Assembly: GCA_021404785.1 (NCBI GenBank)
Contig: QWHH01000002.1
Location: 248,001 to 312,000 of the forward strand
Length of the DNA: 64,000 nt
Direction: 5' to 3'
From: Lysobacterales bacterium PRO7
GTDB lineage: Bacteria; Pseudomonadota; Gammaproteobacteria; Xanthomonadales; Rhodanobacteraceae
Under the pieces are notes generated by a model. It had not been told where the DNA came from, did not search any database, and saw only the letters and a program-made list of their open reading frames with translations. Positions within the stretch are counted from its first letter, which is position 1; each line of letters begins with the position of its first letter. The position numbers and the translations under genes are program-made. This document shows positions 50,148-60,088 of the stretch, piece by piece.

Positions 50148-52631
50148 TCAGTTGCCAGACCGGGGTTTCGCGTCCTTGACGTACTTGTCGAACCAGCGCT
50201 GCATTTCGTAGGCCAGCTGTTCCTGCGATTCCATCGCCGAATACCAGTGCGGTTCGTGCGGCAGCATGACCAGGCGCGTGGTGCCGCCATTGCCGCGAAT
50301 CGCCTCGTAGAACGTCTCCGACTGCATCGGCGTGGTGCCCGGGTTCGCGTCGTCGGCGCCATGCACGAGCAGCAACGGTATCTTGATCTTGTCGGCGGAG
50401 AAGAACGGCGACACTTTCAGGTATACATCGGTGGCTTGCCACACCGAACGGCGCTCGTTCTGGAATCCGAACGGCGTCAGCACCTTGTCGTACGCGCCGC
50501 TGGTTGCGATGCCCGCGCGGAACAAATCGGAATGCGCGACCAGGTTCGCCGTCATCAGCGCGCCGTGGCTGTGACCGGTGACGCCGATGCGGTCGCGATC
50601 CACGACGCCGAGTTCGACCGCCTTGTCCACGGCGGCCTTTGCGTCGGCGAGCAATTGCGGCAAGTAGGTGTCGTAGGCGGACTTCGGATCGCCGACAATC
50701 GGGAACGACGCGTTGTCGATGATCGCGTAGCCCGCCAGCAGCAGCAATTGATGCTGGCGCAGCCAGGTGAAGTTGTTCTGCGTACCGGCCACCTGCCCGG
50801 CCTGTGCGGCATTGGCATAGTCGAGCGGATAGGCGTACAGGATCGCCGGCAGGCGCGTGCCTTTCTTGTAGCCGGGCGGCGTCATCAACGTGAACGAAAG
50901 ATCCAGCCCGTCGGCGCGCTTGTACTTGACCAGGCGTTTCTTGATGCCGCGCACGGCCGGCAACGGATCGGGGCTATGCGTGAGCGCGGACGCGGATGAC
51001 GAGAACGCCGCTTCGCCAGCCGCCGCCGCGATCGGCTTGCCGCGCGTGCGCACCCAGACGTTGGGAACGTCAGTCGGTGTCTGATGCCAGGTCAGGAATT
51101 GCTGCGTGCCGTCGCCAGCGAACGCGATGAAAGTTTCGAGCGCAGACTTGTCGCTGCGGAACAGGCGTTCGGTCTTGAGGGTTTTCAGATCGAGCCGGTC
51201 GAGAAACGGGCGAATGCCATCGGGGGAAGCGCCGGCGCCATCGAGATACATCGCATCGCCGTCGATCTGCACCACGCGTACGCCGTTCGCCAGTTCGCGC
51301 GTCACCGGCATGCCTGGATTGGCGTATTTCTCGTCGCTGGACATGTCCCACAGCAGGCGCGGCGCGCGCGCCGCGTCGTCGACATCGACGATGAAGGTGC
51401 GCGTCCAGTGACGATTCTCGTCGTACTCGCCGAGCAGCGCGACATCCGGACGCTGCGTCCATTCGATGCCGGTGTAGCGCTGGTCCGTGCGCGCGATTTC
51501 GACCGGCGGCGCATCGAACGGCGCCCTCTGCATCAGGACCTTGTCGCGCTTGGGCACGGTCGCATTCCAGTCGCCGCCATCCAGCGCCTCGGCCCAGGTC
51601 AACGTGGCCGGATCGGTCGCGCGCCAGTCGAAATCGCGCGGTCCGGTCGGCACGCCGTGGATCGGCACGCGATCGGCAAGCGGCAGGTCGGCAATTTGCT
51701 TGACCGCGACGTGCGCACGGTCGCCCACGTCCCACACCTGGACGGATTTCGGGAAGCGGCTGTAGGTGACGATGTACGAATACGGTTTGTGAATCGTCTC
51801 GACGAGAAGGTGTTTTCCATCCGGTGCGGCCTGCAGCGAAAGGAAATTGGCCGGCTTGCCCAGCGGCGCAATTGCCAGCGTCGCCGCATCGACAAGCGCA
51901 AGCTGCGATGACGCGTAGTAATCGAACAGATCCTCGTCATGCGCGTTCTTGAGCGTGTCGCGCACCTCGTAGGTGCTGCTGCGGCCGGCCTTGCCATCGC
52001 TTTCCTGGATGCTCGGCCCCGGCGGCACGGCGGGCTCCGGCGGCGGCGCGCCGAGTGCATCCGGCACGAGCTTGACCAGCAGCGATGCCTGGTCCGGCAT
52101 CCACTGCATTTCGTCGTTGAACATCGGGTTGAGCCGCGCGCCCGGCACCTGTTTTACCGTGCCGGTACGGGTATCGCCGATCCACAACTGCACGGCATCC
52201 GTGGCGAGATTGACGAAGGCGAAACGTTTGCCATCGGCGGACCAGCGCGGCATGCCGGCGCAGGCATGCTCCGGCAAGGCGACAGGCGTGCGCTTGCCGT
52301 CGGCGACATGAACGAGCTCGTAGCCGATCATGCACGGCGTGACACCGTAGCCTCCAGGCGTGTCGTGTTTACTGTGGTTGCGCGGTTCCACGCGCACGCC
52401 GGCAAGGCGCAGGTACGGCTCGGCCACGCGCGCGATCGATGGATAGGCCAGGCGCGAGACGAGCAGGATGTCCGCATGCGTCGGACTGAGCGACGGCGTT
52501 GGCGGCAACGGTGCGTGCAGCGCCGCGAGAATGGGCTTGGACGGCTGATCGTATGCTGCCCGCGCGCCAACGGCGGTGAACAAGGCAGCACAGGCAACGG
52601 CGACCGCATAACCCGAACGGTTTCGGAACAT
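50148..52631 (-). CDS. S9-family prolyl-oligopeptidase-like peptidase (glutamyl-endopeptidase type)
   Basis: 827 residues from ATG 52631 with GGGGAG upstream and a signal peptide (MFRNRSGYAVAVACAALFTAVGARA); therefore periplasmic. Beta-propeller region, then the C-terminal alpha/beta hydrolase with the triad: Ser688 in TGHSHGALMTANL, Asp760/761 in HGADDANPGTTPMQSE, His792 or His795 in LPHEPHWYSAMES. This sequence pattern matches CGEP-like (S9D) peptidases that cut after Glu. Terminator at 50099-50126. It could process imported peptides. Confidence 0.9.
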   Translation of the reverse strand: MFRNRSGYAVAVACAALFTAVGARAAYDQPSKPILAALHAPLPPTPSLSPTHADILLVSRLAYPSIARVAEPYLRLAGVRVEPRNHSKHDTPGGYGVTPCMIGYELVHVADGKRTPVALPEHACAGMPRWSADGKRFAFVNLATDAVQLWIGDTRTGTVKQVPGARLNPMFNDEMQWMPDQASLLVKLVPDALGAPPPEPAVPPGPSIQESDGKAGRSSTYEVRDTLKNAHDEDLFDYYASSQLALVDAATLAIAPLGKPANFLSLQAAPDGKHLLVETIHKPYSYIVTYSRFPKSVQVWDVGDRAHVAVKQIADLPLADRVPIHGVPTGPRDFDWRATDPATLTWAEALDGGDWNATVPKRDKVLMQRAPFDAPPVEIARTDQRYTGIEWTQRPDVALLGEYDENRHWTRTFIVDVDDAARAPRLLWDMSSDEKYANPGMPVTRELANGVRVVQIDGDAMYLDGAGASPDGIRPFLDRLDLKTLKTERLFRSDKSALETFIAFAGDGTQQFLTWHQTPTDVPNVWVRTRGKPIAAAAGEAAFSSSASALTHSPDPLPAVRGIKKRLVKYKRADGLDLSFTLMTPPGYKKGTRLPAILYAYPLDYANAAQAGQVAGTQNNFTWLRQHQLLLLAGYAIIDNASFPIVGDPKSAYDTYLPQLLADAKAAVDKAVELGVVDRDRIGVTGHSHGALMTANLVAHSDLFRAGIATSGAYDKVLTPFGFQNERRSVWQATDVYLKVSPFFSADKIKIPLLLVHGADDANPGTTPMQSETFYEAIRGNGGTTRLVMLPHEPHWYSAMESQEQLAYEMQRWFDKYVKDAKPRSGN

Positions 52632-52664
52632 GATGATTTCTCCCCGGCAAGGTCCAAAAGAATA

Positions 52665-52688
52665 AGGCCGCCCAAGGTTGGACGGCCT
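52665..52688 (-). terminator. Probable terminator of mdh
   Basis: On the minus strand AGGCCGTCCAA...TTGGGCGGCCT forms an imperfect hairpin with a G-T pair, followed by TATTCTTTT. It lies between the mdh stop (52724) and the start of the S9 peptidase gene. Confidence 0.55.
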
Positions 52689-52723
52689 GTACCATTGGTC
52701 ACGTCGCGCCGCAGCGCGGCTGA

Positions 52724-53710
52724 TCACTTTTTCGCGAACAGGTGCTCGACGCCGGCGCGTTCTTCGCGCAGTTCCTTGTCGGTTGCGTCCATGCGCGCAC
52801 GCGAGAAGGCGTTGATCTCGAGCCCTTGCACGATCGCGAACTTTCCGTCTTTACACGTGACCGGATAACCGTAGATCACGCCTGGCGCGATGCCGTAGCT
52901 GCCGTCGGAAGGAATACCCATCGACACCCAATCGCCCGCGGCGGTGCCGAGCGCCCATGAATGCATGTGGTCCACCGCCGCCGCCGCCGCCGATGCTGCC
53001 GACGAAGCGCCGCGCGCCTTGATGATGGCCGCGCCGCGTTGCTGCACGGTCGGAATGAATTCCTTTTCGTACCACGCCTGATCGACCAGCGACAGCGCCG
53101 GCTTGCCCTTCACCGACGCGTGATGGATGTCCGGGTACTGGGTCGAGGAATGATTGCCCCAGATGATCATCTTCGCCACGTCCGTATTGTGCGCGCCGGT
53201 CTTTTCGGCGAGCTGCGATTTCGCACGATTGTGGTCCAGGCGCACCATCGCCGTGAAGCAGTTCGGATCGAGGTCCGGCGCATTCTGCTGCGCGATCAAC
53301 GAATTCGTGTTGGCCGGATTGCCGACCACCAGGACCTTCACCGAACGCTTGGCGTGTGCGTTGAGCGCCTTGCCCTGCGGGGCGAAGATCGCGCCGTTCG
53401 CCTCGAGCAGGTCCTTGCGCTCCATGCCCGCGCCGCGCGGGCGCGCGCCGACGAGCAGCGCGTAATCGACATCCTTCGCCGCGACGTTCACGTCGTCGGT
53501 ACAGACGATGCCGGCGAGCAGCGGAAACGCGCAGTCGTTCAACTCCATCGCCACGCCGTTCAGCGCCGGCAGCGCGGGCGTGATTTCGAGCAGGTGCAGG
53601 ATCACCGGCTGATCCTTGCCGAGCATGTCGCCGGAAGCGATGCGAAACAGCAAGGCATAGCCGATCTGGCCGGCGGCGCCGGTGACGAGAACGCGGACGG
53701 GGGATTTCAT
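52724..53710 (-). CDS. mdh: Malate dehydrogenase
   Basis: NAD-dependent TCA-cycle enzyme, 328 residues, of the long MDH type found in Xanthomonadales. NAD-binding [10 protein letters not shown] (11-20), substrate Arg R92 and R98 around [15 protein letters not shown], and the catalytic His H187 in [12 protein letters not shown] run of Ala ([16 protein letters not shown]) in the fourth quarter is a slightly expanded version of a family helix. It lies 12 bases after an aminotransferase gene with which it is presumably co-transcribed. Confidence 0.96.
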   Translation of the reverse strand: MKSPVRVLVTGAAGQIGYALLFRIASGDMLGKDQPVILHLLEITPALPALNGVAMELNDCAFPLLAGIVCTDDVNVAAKDVDYALLVGARPRGAGMERKDLLEANGAIFAPQGKALNAHAKRSVKVLVVGNPANTNSLIAQQNAPDLDPNCFTAMVRLDHNRAKSQLAEKTGAHNTDVAKMIIWGNHSSTQYPDIHHASVKGKPALSLVDQAWYEKEFIPTVQQRGAAIIKARGASSAASAAAAAVDHMHSWALGTAAGDWVSMGIPSDGSYGIAPGVIYGYPVTCKDGKFAIVQGLEINAFSRARMDATDKELREERAGVEHLFAKK

Positions 53711-53722
53711 GGCGAATCTCCT

Positions 53723-54922
53723 TTACTTCAATTCGGCAAAAAACTCGGCGATGCGCTTGAGGCCTTCGGTCAGCTCCGCGGCCTTGCAGGTGTACGAGAT
53801 GCGCAACGCGCGCGGCTCGCCGAACGCCGAGCCCGGCACGCAGGCCACGCCCTTGGCATCGAGCAGCGCGGCGCAGAAATCAACGTCATTGACGATCTTC
53901 TTGCCATCGTGCGATTTGCCGAACGCGCAGGAGACATCCGGAAAAACGTAGAACGCACCCTGCGGGCGCGGGCACTTTACGCCTGGAATCGCCAGCAGCG
54001 CGGCCATCACCTCGTCGCGGCGGCGCGAAAAGTCCGCGCACTTCTCGCGCGTGATGTCCTGTGGTCCGGATAGCGCCGCCACGCCGGCGGCGGTGACGAC
54101 TTCGGGCAGGTTCGTGATGTGATTGGAATTGAGCGTGACCAGCGCCGTGGCAAGGCGCTCGGGCGCGGCGACGAAACCCACGCGCCAGCCCGGCATGCCG
54201 TAGGTCTTGGACAGCGAATCCATCACCGCGGTGCGATCACGCAATTCCGGCCGAGCGTGCACGACGTTGTGATAGCCGACGCCGTCGAACACCATGCGGT
54301 TGTAGATGTCGTCGGTGATGACCCAGGTATCCGGATGCTTGACCAGTACGTCGGCAATGGCGGCGATTTCATCGCGCGAATAGACCATGCCGGTCGGATT
54401 GGACGGGTTGTTGAACAGGAATACTTTTGGCTTGCTCGCGAGTGCCTTGTCGAGTTGCGCCGGAGTCAGCTTGTAATTCTGCTCGGGCGGGCACGGCAGC
54501 AAGGTGATCTTCGCGCCGAGGATCTCGGCGATGTCCATGTAGCTCGTCCAGTACGGCGTCGGGAACACGATCTCGTCGCCCGGGTCGAGCAATGCCTCGC
54601 ACAGGTTGTACAACACCTGCTTGGCGCCGATGCCGGTGGCGAGGTTTGCGCGCGTGTAGCCGGTGAAACCGCTTTCCTTCAGATGCGCGAGGAACGCATC
54701 GAGCAGATCGTCGCGACCGCGGTTGGAACCGTAGGCGCCGGTGTCGGTTGTCAGTGCCGCGCGCACGGCGTCGTAGACGTGTTCGCCGGGCAGGAAATTC
54801 GGCACGCCGATGGAAAAATTGACGATGCTGCGCCCTTCCGCCTTCAACTTTTTCGCCTTGTCGGCGATCACCATGATGGCGCTGGGTTTGGCGCGGCCCA
54901 TGCGTTGCGCAAGCTGGAGCAT
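53723..54922 (-). CDS. Class I PLP aminotransferase (aspartate-aminotransferase-like)
   Basis: 399 residues from ATG 54922 (MLQLAQRMGRAKPSAIMV). Class I fold with YGSNRGRDDLLDAF, NNPSNPTGMVYS (171-182), TDDIYNRMVFDG (203-214) and the PLP lysine K239 in DSLSKTYGMPGWRVGF; a substrate-binding Arg is in the C-terminal RISYT segment. Aspartate/2-oxoglutarate or a related aromatic/tyrosine substrate is likely. Adjacency to mdh fits an aspartate-oxaloacetate-malate link. Confidence 0.88.
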   Translation of the reverse strand: MLQLAQRMGRAKPSAIMVIADKAKKLKAEGRSIVNFSIGVPNFLPGEHVYDAVRAALTTDTGAYGSNRGRDDLLDAFLAHLKESGFTGYTRANLATGIGAKQVLYNLCEALLDPGDEIVFPTPYWTSYMDIAEILGAKITLLPCPPEQNYKLTPAQLDKALASKPKVFLFNNPSNPTGMVYSRDEIAAIADVLVKHPDTWVITDDIYNRMVFDGVGYHNVVHARPELRDRTAVMDSLSKTYGMPGWRVGFVAAPERLATALVTLNSNHITNLPEVVTAAGVAALSGPQDITREKCADFSRRRDEVMAALLAIPGVKCPRPQGAFYVFPDVSCAFGKSHDGKKIVNDVDFCAALLDAKGVACVPGSAFGEPRALRISYTCKAAELTEGLKRIAEFFAELK

Positions 54923-55064
54923 CGACGTATCCCGACTTTGCTGCGGAGCCGCAAATTCTAACACAGCCGCGCCTGCGTCCTTGTGCCGGAATTTGCTAAG
55001 CTGCACGCACGCCGGGGATGCTGGGGCCGGCGACAACGGCAACTACATTCCAAGGAGATCCCCA

Positions 55065-55319
55065 ATGATTCATCTTATCTGGTCAGTCATCGTCGGCTTC
55101 ATCGTCGGCTGGATCGCGAACATGTTCTTTCATGCGGTCAGCGGTTTCTGGATGACGGCCATCGTCGGTATTGTCGGCTCGTTGATCGGCGGCTTCATCG
55201 GCAGCCTGATCAAGAGGCCCGCCGCCGGCTCCATGTTCCACCCAGCCGGGTTTTTCATGTCCATCATCGGCGCAATCATCCTGCTGTGGATCATCCAGGT
55301 TACCGGTTTCCACATCTGA
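55065..55319 (+). CDS. YeaQ/YmgE/GlsB-family small membrane protein
   Basis: 84 residues, start ATG 55065 after AAGGAGA. Two or three hydrophobic stretches (IWSVIVGFIVGWIANMFF, AIVGIVGSLIGGFIGSLI) with a Gly-zipper pattern, the hallmark of the transglycosylase-associated family. These are stress-related inner-membrane proteins of unknown mechanism. A terminator follows. Divergent from the aminotransferase gene. Confidence 0.88.
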   Translation: MIHLIWSVIVGFIVGWIANMFFHAVSGFWMTAIVGIVGSLIGGFIGSLIKRPAAGSMFHPAGFFMSIIGAIILLWIIQVTGFHI

Positions 55320-55342
55320 GGCGCTGCCCCGCTTCAAACAAC

Positions 55343-55364
55343 AAAGCCGCCTCAGGGCGGCTTT
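55343..55364 (+). terminator. Terminator after the YmgE-family gene
   Basis: AAAGCCGCC...GGGCGGCTTT stem with three-base loop region TCA followed by a T run (TTTTTTG) at 55362-55367, 24 bases past the stop. Confidence 0.85.
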
Positions 55365-55473
55365 TTTGTTGCCATCGCGTCATCCGTTTCGCCGATGGCG
55401 CGTTGTGCCAGCCGAATGCCCGGCTGCGCCTGCGTTTTCCCGGGCCCCAGAAACGCCAAATCAGGGTCGAACC

Positions 55474-57408
55474 ATGAACACCATCGGACACTATCGCACG
55501 CTTGGCCTGCTCGGCCGCGGCGGCATGGGCGTGGTTTACAAGGGCCACGAAGCGTCCTTGAACCGCTACGTCGCGATCAAGGTGCTGGCCGATTCCCTCG
55601 CCCACGACGAGTCGGTGAAGGAACGTTTCCTGCGCGAAGCGCGCTCCATGGCCGCGCTCAACGATCCGCACATCATCTCGATCTATTACATCGGCGATGA
55701 CGCCGGCCAGACCTATTTCGTCATGGAATTCGTCGATGGCGAATCGCTCGGTTCCCTGCTCAAGCGCGAAGGCAAGCTCAAGCCCGAGCAGGCCGCCAAG
55801 ATCATCTACCAGACCGCCCAGGGTCTTTCCACCGCTCACGACAAGGGCGTGATCCACCGCGACATCAAGCCCGGCAATTTGATGCTCACCAGCAAGGGCG
55901 CCGTGAAGATCGCCGACTTCGGCATTGCGTTGTCGACCCAGGATTTCTCCAAGAAGCTCACTTCCACCGGCGAGTTCGTCGGCACGCCCGGATACCTGTC
56001 GCCGGAAGTGTGCCAGGGAAAACCCGTTGATCAGCGCTCGGACATCTTCTCGCTCGGCATCGTCTTGTTCGAATGCCTGGCCGGGCGCATGCCGTTCACC
56101 GACGAATCCCCGCTCGGATTGATGCTGGAAGTGGTCAAGGCCGAGATTCCGGACGTGCGCACGTTGAACGCGGAAGTCGATCCGGAACTCGAGCGCATCC
56201 TGTCCAGGATGGTCGCCAAGGATCCCGCCGAGCGTTACCAGAGTTGCCAGGAGCTGGTCGCGGATCTGGAAAAACATCGCGCCATCGCCGGCAGCAACGC
56301 GACGTTGGCCGCGCTGGTACAGCCGGCGGAAATCGTCATGCCGTCGACGACCTCGACGCATGTTCGGCAACCTCTGGCGGCAGTATCGACAAGCGATGCG
56401 AATTTCCGCACGCAACCTCCGACCCGGTTGCGTTCCGGTATCGCGGCATCCAGCCCGATGCTGCGATCCGCACCGGTACGCGCCACCGGTTGGGGGCGCA
56501 AGGCGGCGGCCGGCGTCGCGGCTACTTTGACGCTCGCCGCCGGCGCTTGGGCACTGCGCACCGAATTGCCATCGCTTGCCACGCCGGCCGGTGACACGAC
56601 CGCAACATCCCTGCACGACACGATGGCGACTGCAGGTGCAGCCGTTGCGACAAACGCCACGCCGTCACCTGACGACGACTATCTGACTTCGACGGATCGC
56701 ACGCCGAATAGTGCGCGCGGTTCGCTGGCGGCAAGCGGCGACGACGACACCGATCCGGACCTGCTCGACGCGCTGTCATCAAACGATGCGCCGGACGATA
56801 CGTTGGATCCGGGCAATTACGATTACACGGCGGCCGCCTACGCAACAGGCCCCGGCGATCCGCCGCCGGCTTATGCGCCGGTCGTTTACTATCCGCCGTA
56901 CGCGGTGCCTGCAGTGCCGGTCGCCTATTACGCGCGTTCGCCGTGGCGATTCGGCTTCGGCCTGTCGTTAGGCTGGGGCATGGGTTGGTGGGGCGCGAGT
57001 TATTACGCGCCGAGTTTCTACGCCCCGGTTGTGCAACCGGCCGGTTTCGCCGCGAGGCCGCTGCCGGGGACCATCGCATCCGGCCACCCGGTCACCGCGA
57101 CACTCGCCAGCCACCCGTTGCCGAGTGGCGTTGCGGCATCAGCCGCTACGCCCATCGCCAACCGTGCGGTAAACGGTACAGCCAGTGCAAGGCCTATGCT
57201 GGCCGAGGCACAACAACGCGTCGTGCGGCAGCCGCGCAATCTGCAAGCCATGCAAGCGCGACGCGCGGCGCAAGCGCAGCGTCAGGAACAACTGCGCGAG
57301 CAGCAGCAGGCCCGCGCCGAAGTTCGCGAGGAACGCCAGAAAGAGCTGGCGCAACGACGGGAAGCGCAGCGCGAGGAGCACCCGCATCCCAAGGCCAGGC
57401 GGCACTGA
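55474..57408 (+). CDS. Membrane-anchored Ser/Thr protein kinase (PknB-type)
   Basis: 644 residues from ATG 55474. Kinase domain 5-270: GRGGMGVVY (14-22), K36 in YVAIKVL, HRDIKPGN (128-135), DFG (148-150) and the activation loop to APE-like SPE; all catalytic residues are present, so it should be active. A single membrane helix is at about 344-361. The extracytoplasmic half is atypical: a Ser/Asp/Thr-rich tract, then a Tyr/Pro/Trp-rich stretch (YYPPYAVPAVPVAYYAR, LGWGMGWWGASYYAP), then a highly charged Gln/Arg/Glu coiled coil (QRQEQLREQQQARAE) to the C-terminus. No PASTA repeats. Confidence 0.9.
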   Translation: MNTIGHYRTLGLLGRGGMGVVYKGHEASLNRYVAIKVLADSLAHDESVKERFLREARSMAALNDPHIISIYYIGDDAGQTYFVMEFVDGESLGSLLKREGKLKPEQAAKIIYQTAQGLSTAHDKGVIHRDIKPGNLMLTSKGAVKIADFGIALSTQDFSKKLTSTGEFVGTPGYLSPEVCQGKPVDQRSDIFSLGIVLFECLAGRMPFTDESPLGLMLEVVKAEIPDVRTLNAEVDPELERILSRMVAKDPAERYQSCQELVADLEKHRAIAGSNATLAALVQPAEIVMPSTTSTHVRQPLAAVSTSDANFRTQPPTRLRSGIAASSPMLRSAPVRATGWGRKAAAGVAATLTLAAGAWALRTELPSLATPAGDTTATSLHDTMATAGAAVATNATPSPDDDYLTSTDRTPNSARGSLAASGDDDTDPDLLDALSSNDAPDDTLDPGNYDYTAAAYATGPGDPPPAYAPVVYYPPYAVPAVPVAYYARSPWRFGFGLSLGWGMGWWGASYYAPSFYAPVVQPAGFAARPLPGTIASGHPVTATLASHPLPSGVAASAATPIANRAVNGTASARPMLAEAQQRVVRQPRNLQAMQARRAAQAQRQEQLREQQQARAEVREERQKELAQRREAQREEHPHPKARRH

Positions 57409-57423
57409 GGCCGCCGCGCGGCA

Positions 57424-57936
57424 TCAGCGCGCGTCGAGCGTCTGGTTCCACTGCTCGATGCGCGACTTCATTTTTTCGAACAGCGGCGCGGTGTCGCCGA
57501 CGATGGTGATGGATTGGATCGCGTCGCCACCGCGAATGGCATCGACCACCGCCTGATCGGCGGCACCCAGCACGCGGCCGAACACGGTGTGCTTGCCGTC
57601 AAGCCACGGTGTCGGCACGTGGGTGACGAAGAATTGCGACCCGTTCGTCCCGGGGCCTGCGTTGGCCATCGACAGCACGCCGGGACGATCGTGCTTGAGG
57701 GCCGGCACGATCTCGTCCTCGAAGCGATAACCGGGACCGCCGCGGCCGGAGCCTTCCGGACAACCGCCCTGGATCATGAAATCCGGAATCACGCGATGGA
57801 AGGTCTTGCCGTTGTAGAAGCCGTGTTGGGCGAGGTTGGCGAAGTTCGCCACGGTCAGCGGCGTCTGTTCGGCGAAGAGCTGGATATGGATAGTGCCGCG
57901 GTTGGTGGCGATGTGGGCTTGCAGGTCTTGGCTCAT
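57424..57936 (-). CDS. ppiB: Cyclophilin-type peptidyl-prolyl isomerase
   Basis: 170 residues from ATG 57936 ([21 protein letters not shown]); the frame before it to 57966 has no better start. No signal peptide, so it is cytosolic PpiB type. Cyclophilin core: [31 protein letters not shown] and [14 protein letters not shown]. Only 15 bases separate its stop from the kinase stop. Confidence 0.95.
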   Translation of the reverse strand: MSQDLQAHIATNRGTIHIQLFAEQTPLTVANFANLAQHGFYNGKTFHRVIPDFMIQGGCPEGSGRGGPGYRFEDEIVPALKHDRPGVLSMANAGPGTNGSQFFVTHVPTPWLDGKHTVFGRVLGAADQAVVDAIRGGDAIQSITIVGDTAPLFEKMKSRIEQWNQTLDAR

Positions 57937-58007
57937 GTTCGCTTGCTTCCATGTGGGATGCGACACAAATTCTATCCGAAGACGGGGCGGCGGAAAGCGA
58001 ATTCCGG

Positions 58008-58013
58008 TATACT
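58008..58013 (+). promoter_or_regulatory. Candidate -10 box for typA
   Basis: TATACT (5 of 6) lies 52 bases before the typA start. Same hexamer as upstream of ffh and hfq. The -35 is poor. Confidence 0.35.
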
Positions 58014-58064
58014 TGTCGGCTTCCCTTTCCCGCCATTCCGCCGACCGCCGGTGGAGCCGCCGCC

Positions 58065-59891
58065 ATGTCCATCGAAAATCTGCGCAACATCGCCATCGTC
58101 GCCCACGTCGACCACGGCAAAACCACCCTCGTCGACTGCCTGCTCAAGCAATCCGGCACGTTCAGCGAGCGCACCGTGCTGGCCGAGCGCGTAATGGATT
58201 CCAACGACCAGGAAAAGGAACGCGGCATCACGATCCTGGCCAAGAACACCGCGATCACCTGGCGCGAGAACCGCATCAACATCGTCGACACGCCCGGACA
58301 CGCCGACTTCGGCGGTGAAGTCGAACGCGTGCTGTCGATGGTCGATTCGGTGTTGCTGCTGGTCGACGCGATGGACGGCCCGATGCCGCAAACGCGTTTC
58401 GTCACGCAGAAGGCGTTCCAGATGGGCTTCAAGCCCATCGTGGTGATCAACAAGGTGGACCGCCCCGGCGCGCGTCCGGGTTGGGTGCTGGACCAGACCT
58501 TCGACCTGTTCGACCGCCTCGGCGCTACCAACGAACAGCTGGATTTTCCGGTCGTGTATGCGTCTGCCCTGCACGGCTATGCGAGTCTGGATCCGGAAGC
58601 GCGCTCGGGGGACATGACGCCGCTGTACGAAGCGATCATGAAGCACGTGCACGCGCCGAAGGTGGATCCGGAAGGCCCGTTCCAGATGCGCGTGTCGCAG
58701 CTCGACTACAACAGCTACGTCGGCCTGATCGGCATCGGCCGCATCCAGCGCGGCAAGGTGCGCACCAACATGCCGGTGGCGGTGATCGATCGCCAAGGCA
58801 AGAAGCGCAATGGCAAGGTCCTCCAGGTCCTGGGCTTCATGGGCCTCGAACGCAAGGAGGTTCCCGAAGCCGAAGCCGGAGACATCGTCGCGATTTCGGG
58901 CGTGGAAGGACTCGGCATCTCCGATACCGTCTGCGCGACCGACGCGCCGGAACAATTGCCGGTGATGACGGTGGACGAACCGACCATCAGCATGACGTTC
59001 TGCGTGAACAACTCGCCGTTCGCCGGCAGCAAGGAATTCAGCGGCGGCAAGTTCCTCACCAGCCGCCAGGTTCGCGACCGGCTGATGCGCGAGACCCTGC
59101 ACAACGTCGCGCTGAAAGTGGAAGAAACCGACGACGCGGACAAGTTCAAGGTCTCCGGCCGCGGCGAATTGCACCTTTCCGTACTCATCGAAACGATGCG
59201 CCGCGAAGGCTACGAGCTCGCCGTGTCGCGGCCCGAGGTCATCGTCAAGGAAATCGACGGCGAGAAGCAGGAGCCGTACGAACAGCTCGTCGTCGACATG
59301 GAGGAACAATTCCAGGGCGGCGTGATGGAAAAACTCGGTGCACGGCGTGGACAACTGAAGAACATGGAACCCGACGGCCGCGGACGCGTGCGTCTGGAAT
59401 ACCTGATTCCCGCGCGCGGATTGATCGGCTTCCAGACCGAATTCCGCACCCTCACCGCCGGCACCGGCCTGCTGTTTCACGTCTTCGATCACTACGGCCC
59501 GCTTGCCGACGCGACACCGCGGCGCCCGAACGGGGTGATGATCAGCAACGGCATGGGCCCGGCGCCCGCCTATGCGCTGGTCGGCCTGCAGGAACGCGGC
59601 CGCCTGCTCATCGACGAGGGCGCGCAGATTTACGAAGGCCAGCTCGTCGGCATCCACGCCAAGGACAACGACCTCACCGTCAACGCGCTGCGCGCCAAGC
59701 AGCTCACCAACATCCGCGCCGCGGGCAAGGACGACAACGTGCAGTTGACGCCCGCGATCCGCATGTCGCTGGAACAGGCACTCGAGTTCATCGAAGACGA
59801 TGAATTGGTCGAAGTCACGCCCAAGGCGATTCGTCTGCGCAAGAAACACCTCACCGAAAACGACCGCAAGCGGGCGATGCGCGCGGCGTGA
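58065..59891 (+). CDS. typA: Translational GTPase TypA/BipA
   Basis: EF-G-like ribosome-binding GTPase important for 50S assembly and stress adaptation. 608 residues from ATG 58065 (E. coli 607). G1 AHVDHGKT (13-20), [27 protein letters not shown]; domains II-V follow, ending with the BipA-specific [16 protein letters not shown] tail. The frame upstream to 57951 overlaps the ppiB leader. Confidence 0.97.
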   Translation: MSIENLRNIAIVAHVDHGKTTLVDCLLKQSGTFSERTVLAERVMDSNDQEKERGITILAKNTAITWRENRINIVDTPGHADFGGEVERVLSMVDSVLLLVDAMDGPMPQTRFVTQKAFQMGFKPIVVINKVDRPGARPGWVLDQTFDLFDRLGATNEQLDFPVVYASALHGYASLDPEARSGDMTPLYEAIMKHVHAPKVDPEGPFQMRVSQLDYNSYVGLIGIGRIQRGKVRTNMPVAVIDRQGKKRNGKVLQVLGFMGLERKEVPEAEAGDIVAISGVEGLGISDTVCATDAPEQLPVMTVDEPTISMTFCVNNSPFAGSKEFSGGKFLTSRQVRDRLMRETLHNVALKVEETDDADKFKVSGRGELHLSVLIETMRREGYELAVSRPEVIVKEIDGEKQEPYEQLVVDMEEQFQGGVMEKLGARRGQLKNMEPDGRGRVRLEYLIPARGLIGFQTEFRTLTAGTGLLFHVFDHYGPLADATPRRPNGVMISNGMGPAPAYALVGLQERGRLLIDEGAQIYEGQLVGIHAKDNDLTVNALRAKQLTNIRAAGKDDNVQLTPAIRMSLEQALEFIEDDELVEVTPKAIRLRKKHLTENDRKRAMRAA

Positions 59892-60088
59892 ACGTGCCCA
59901 GTTGACAAGCCGCAATACGCTTACCAAAATGCCGCGCCCTCGTATCAAGCAGACATCCGCCGGGACTATCCTCATGGACTGCGACCCTAGAAATTTTCAC
60001 TTCCACCATCGCAATATCGTTTGCGATCCGGTCGCAGGCGCCCGCTGAGCAACGGCACTCGTTTCCGGTCGCACGAACGGAGACGAGC

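Noticed and set aside
52965-53015. GCC-repeat tract in mdh as a phase-variable site
   Set aside because: It codes for a slightly expanded Ala run in a helix that is Ala-rich across the family, and no slippage signature is evident.
57972-59975. A 667-codon open frame on the minus strand
   Set aside because: It is antisense to typA across its whole length and has the Arg/His/Ala-rich composition typical of GC-rich shadow frames; no family motif.
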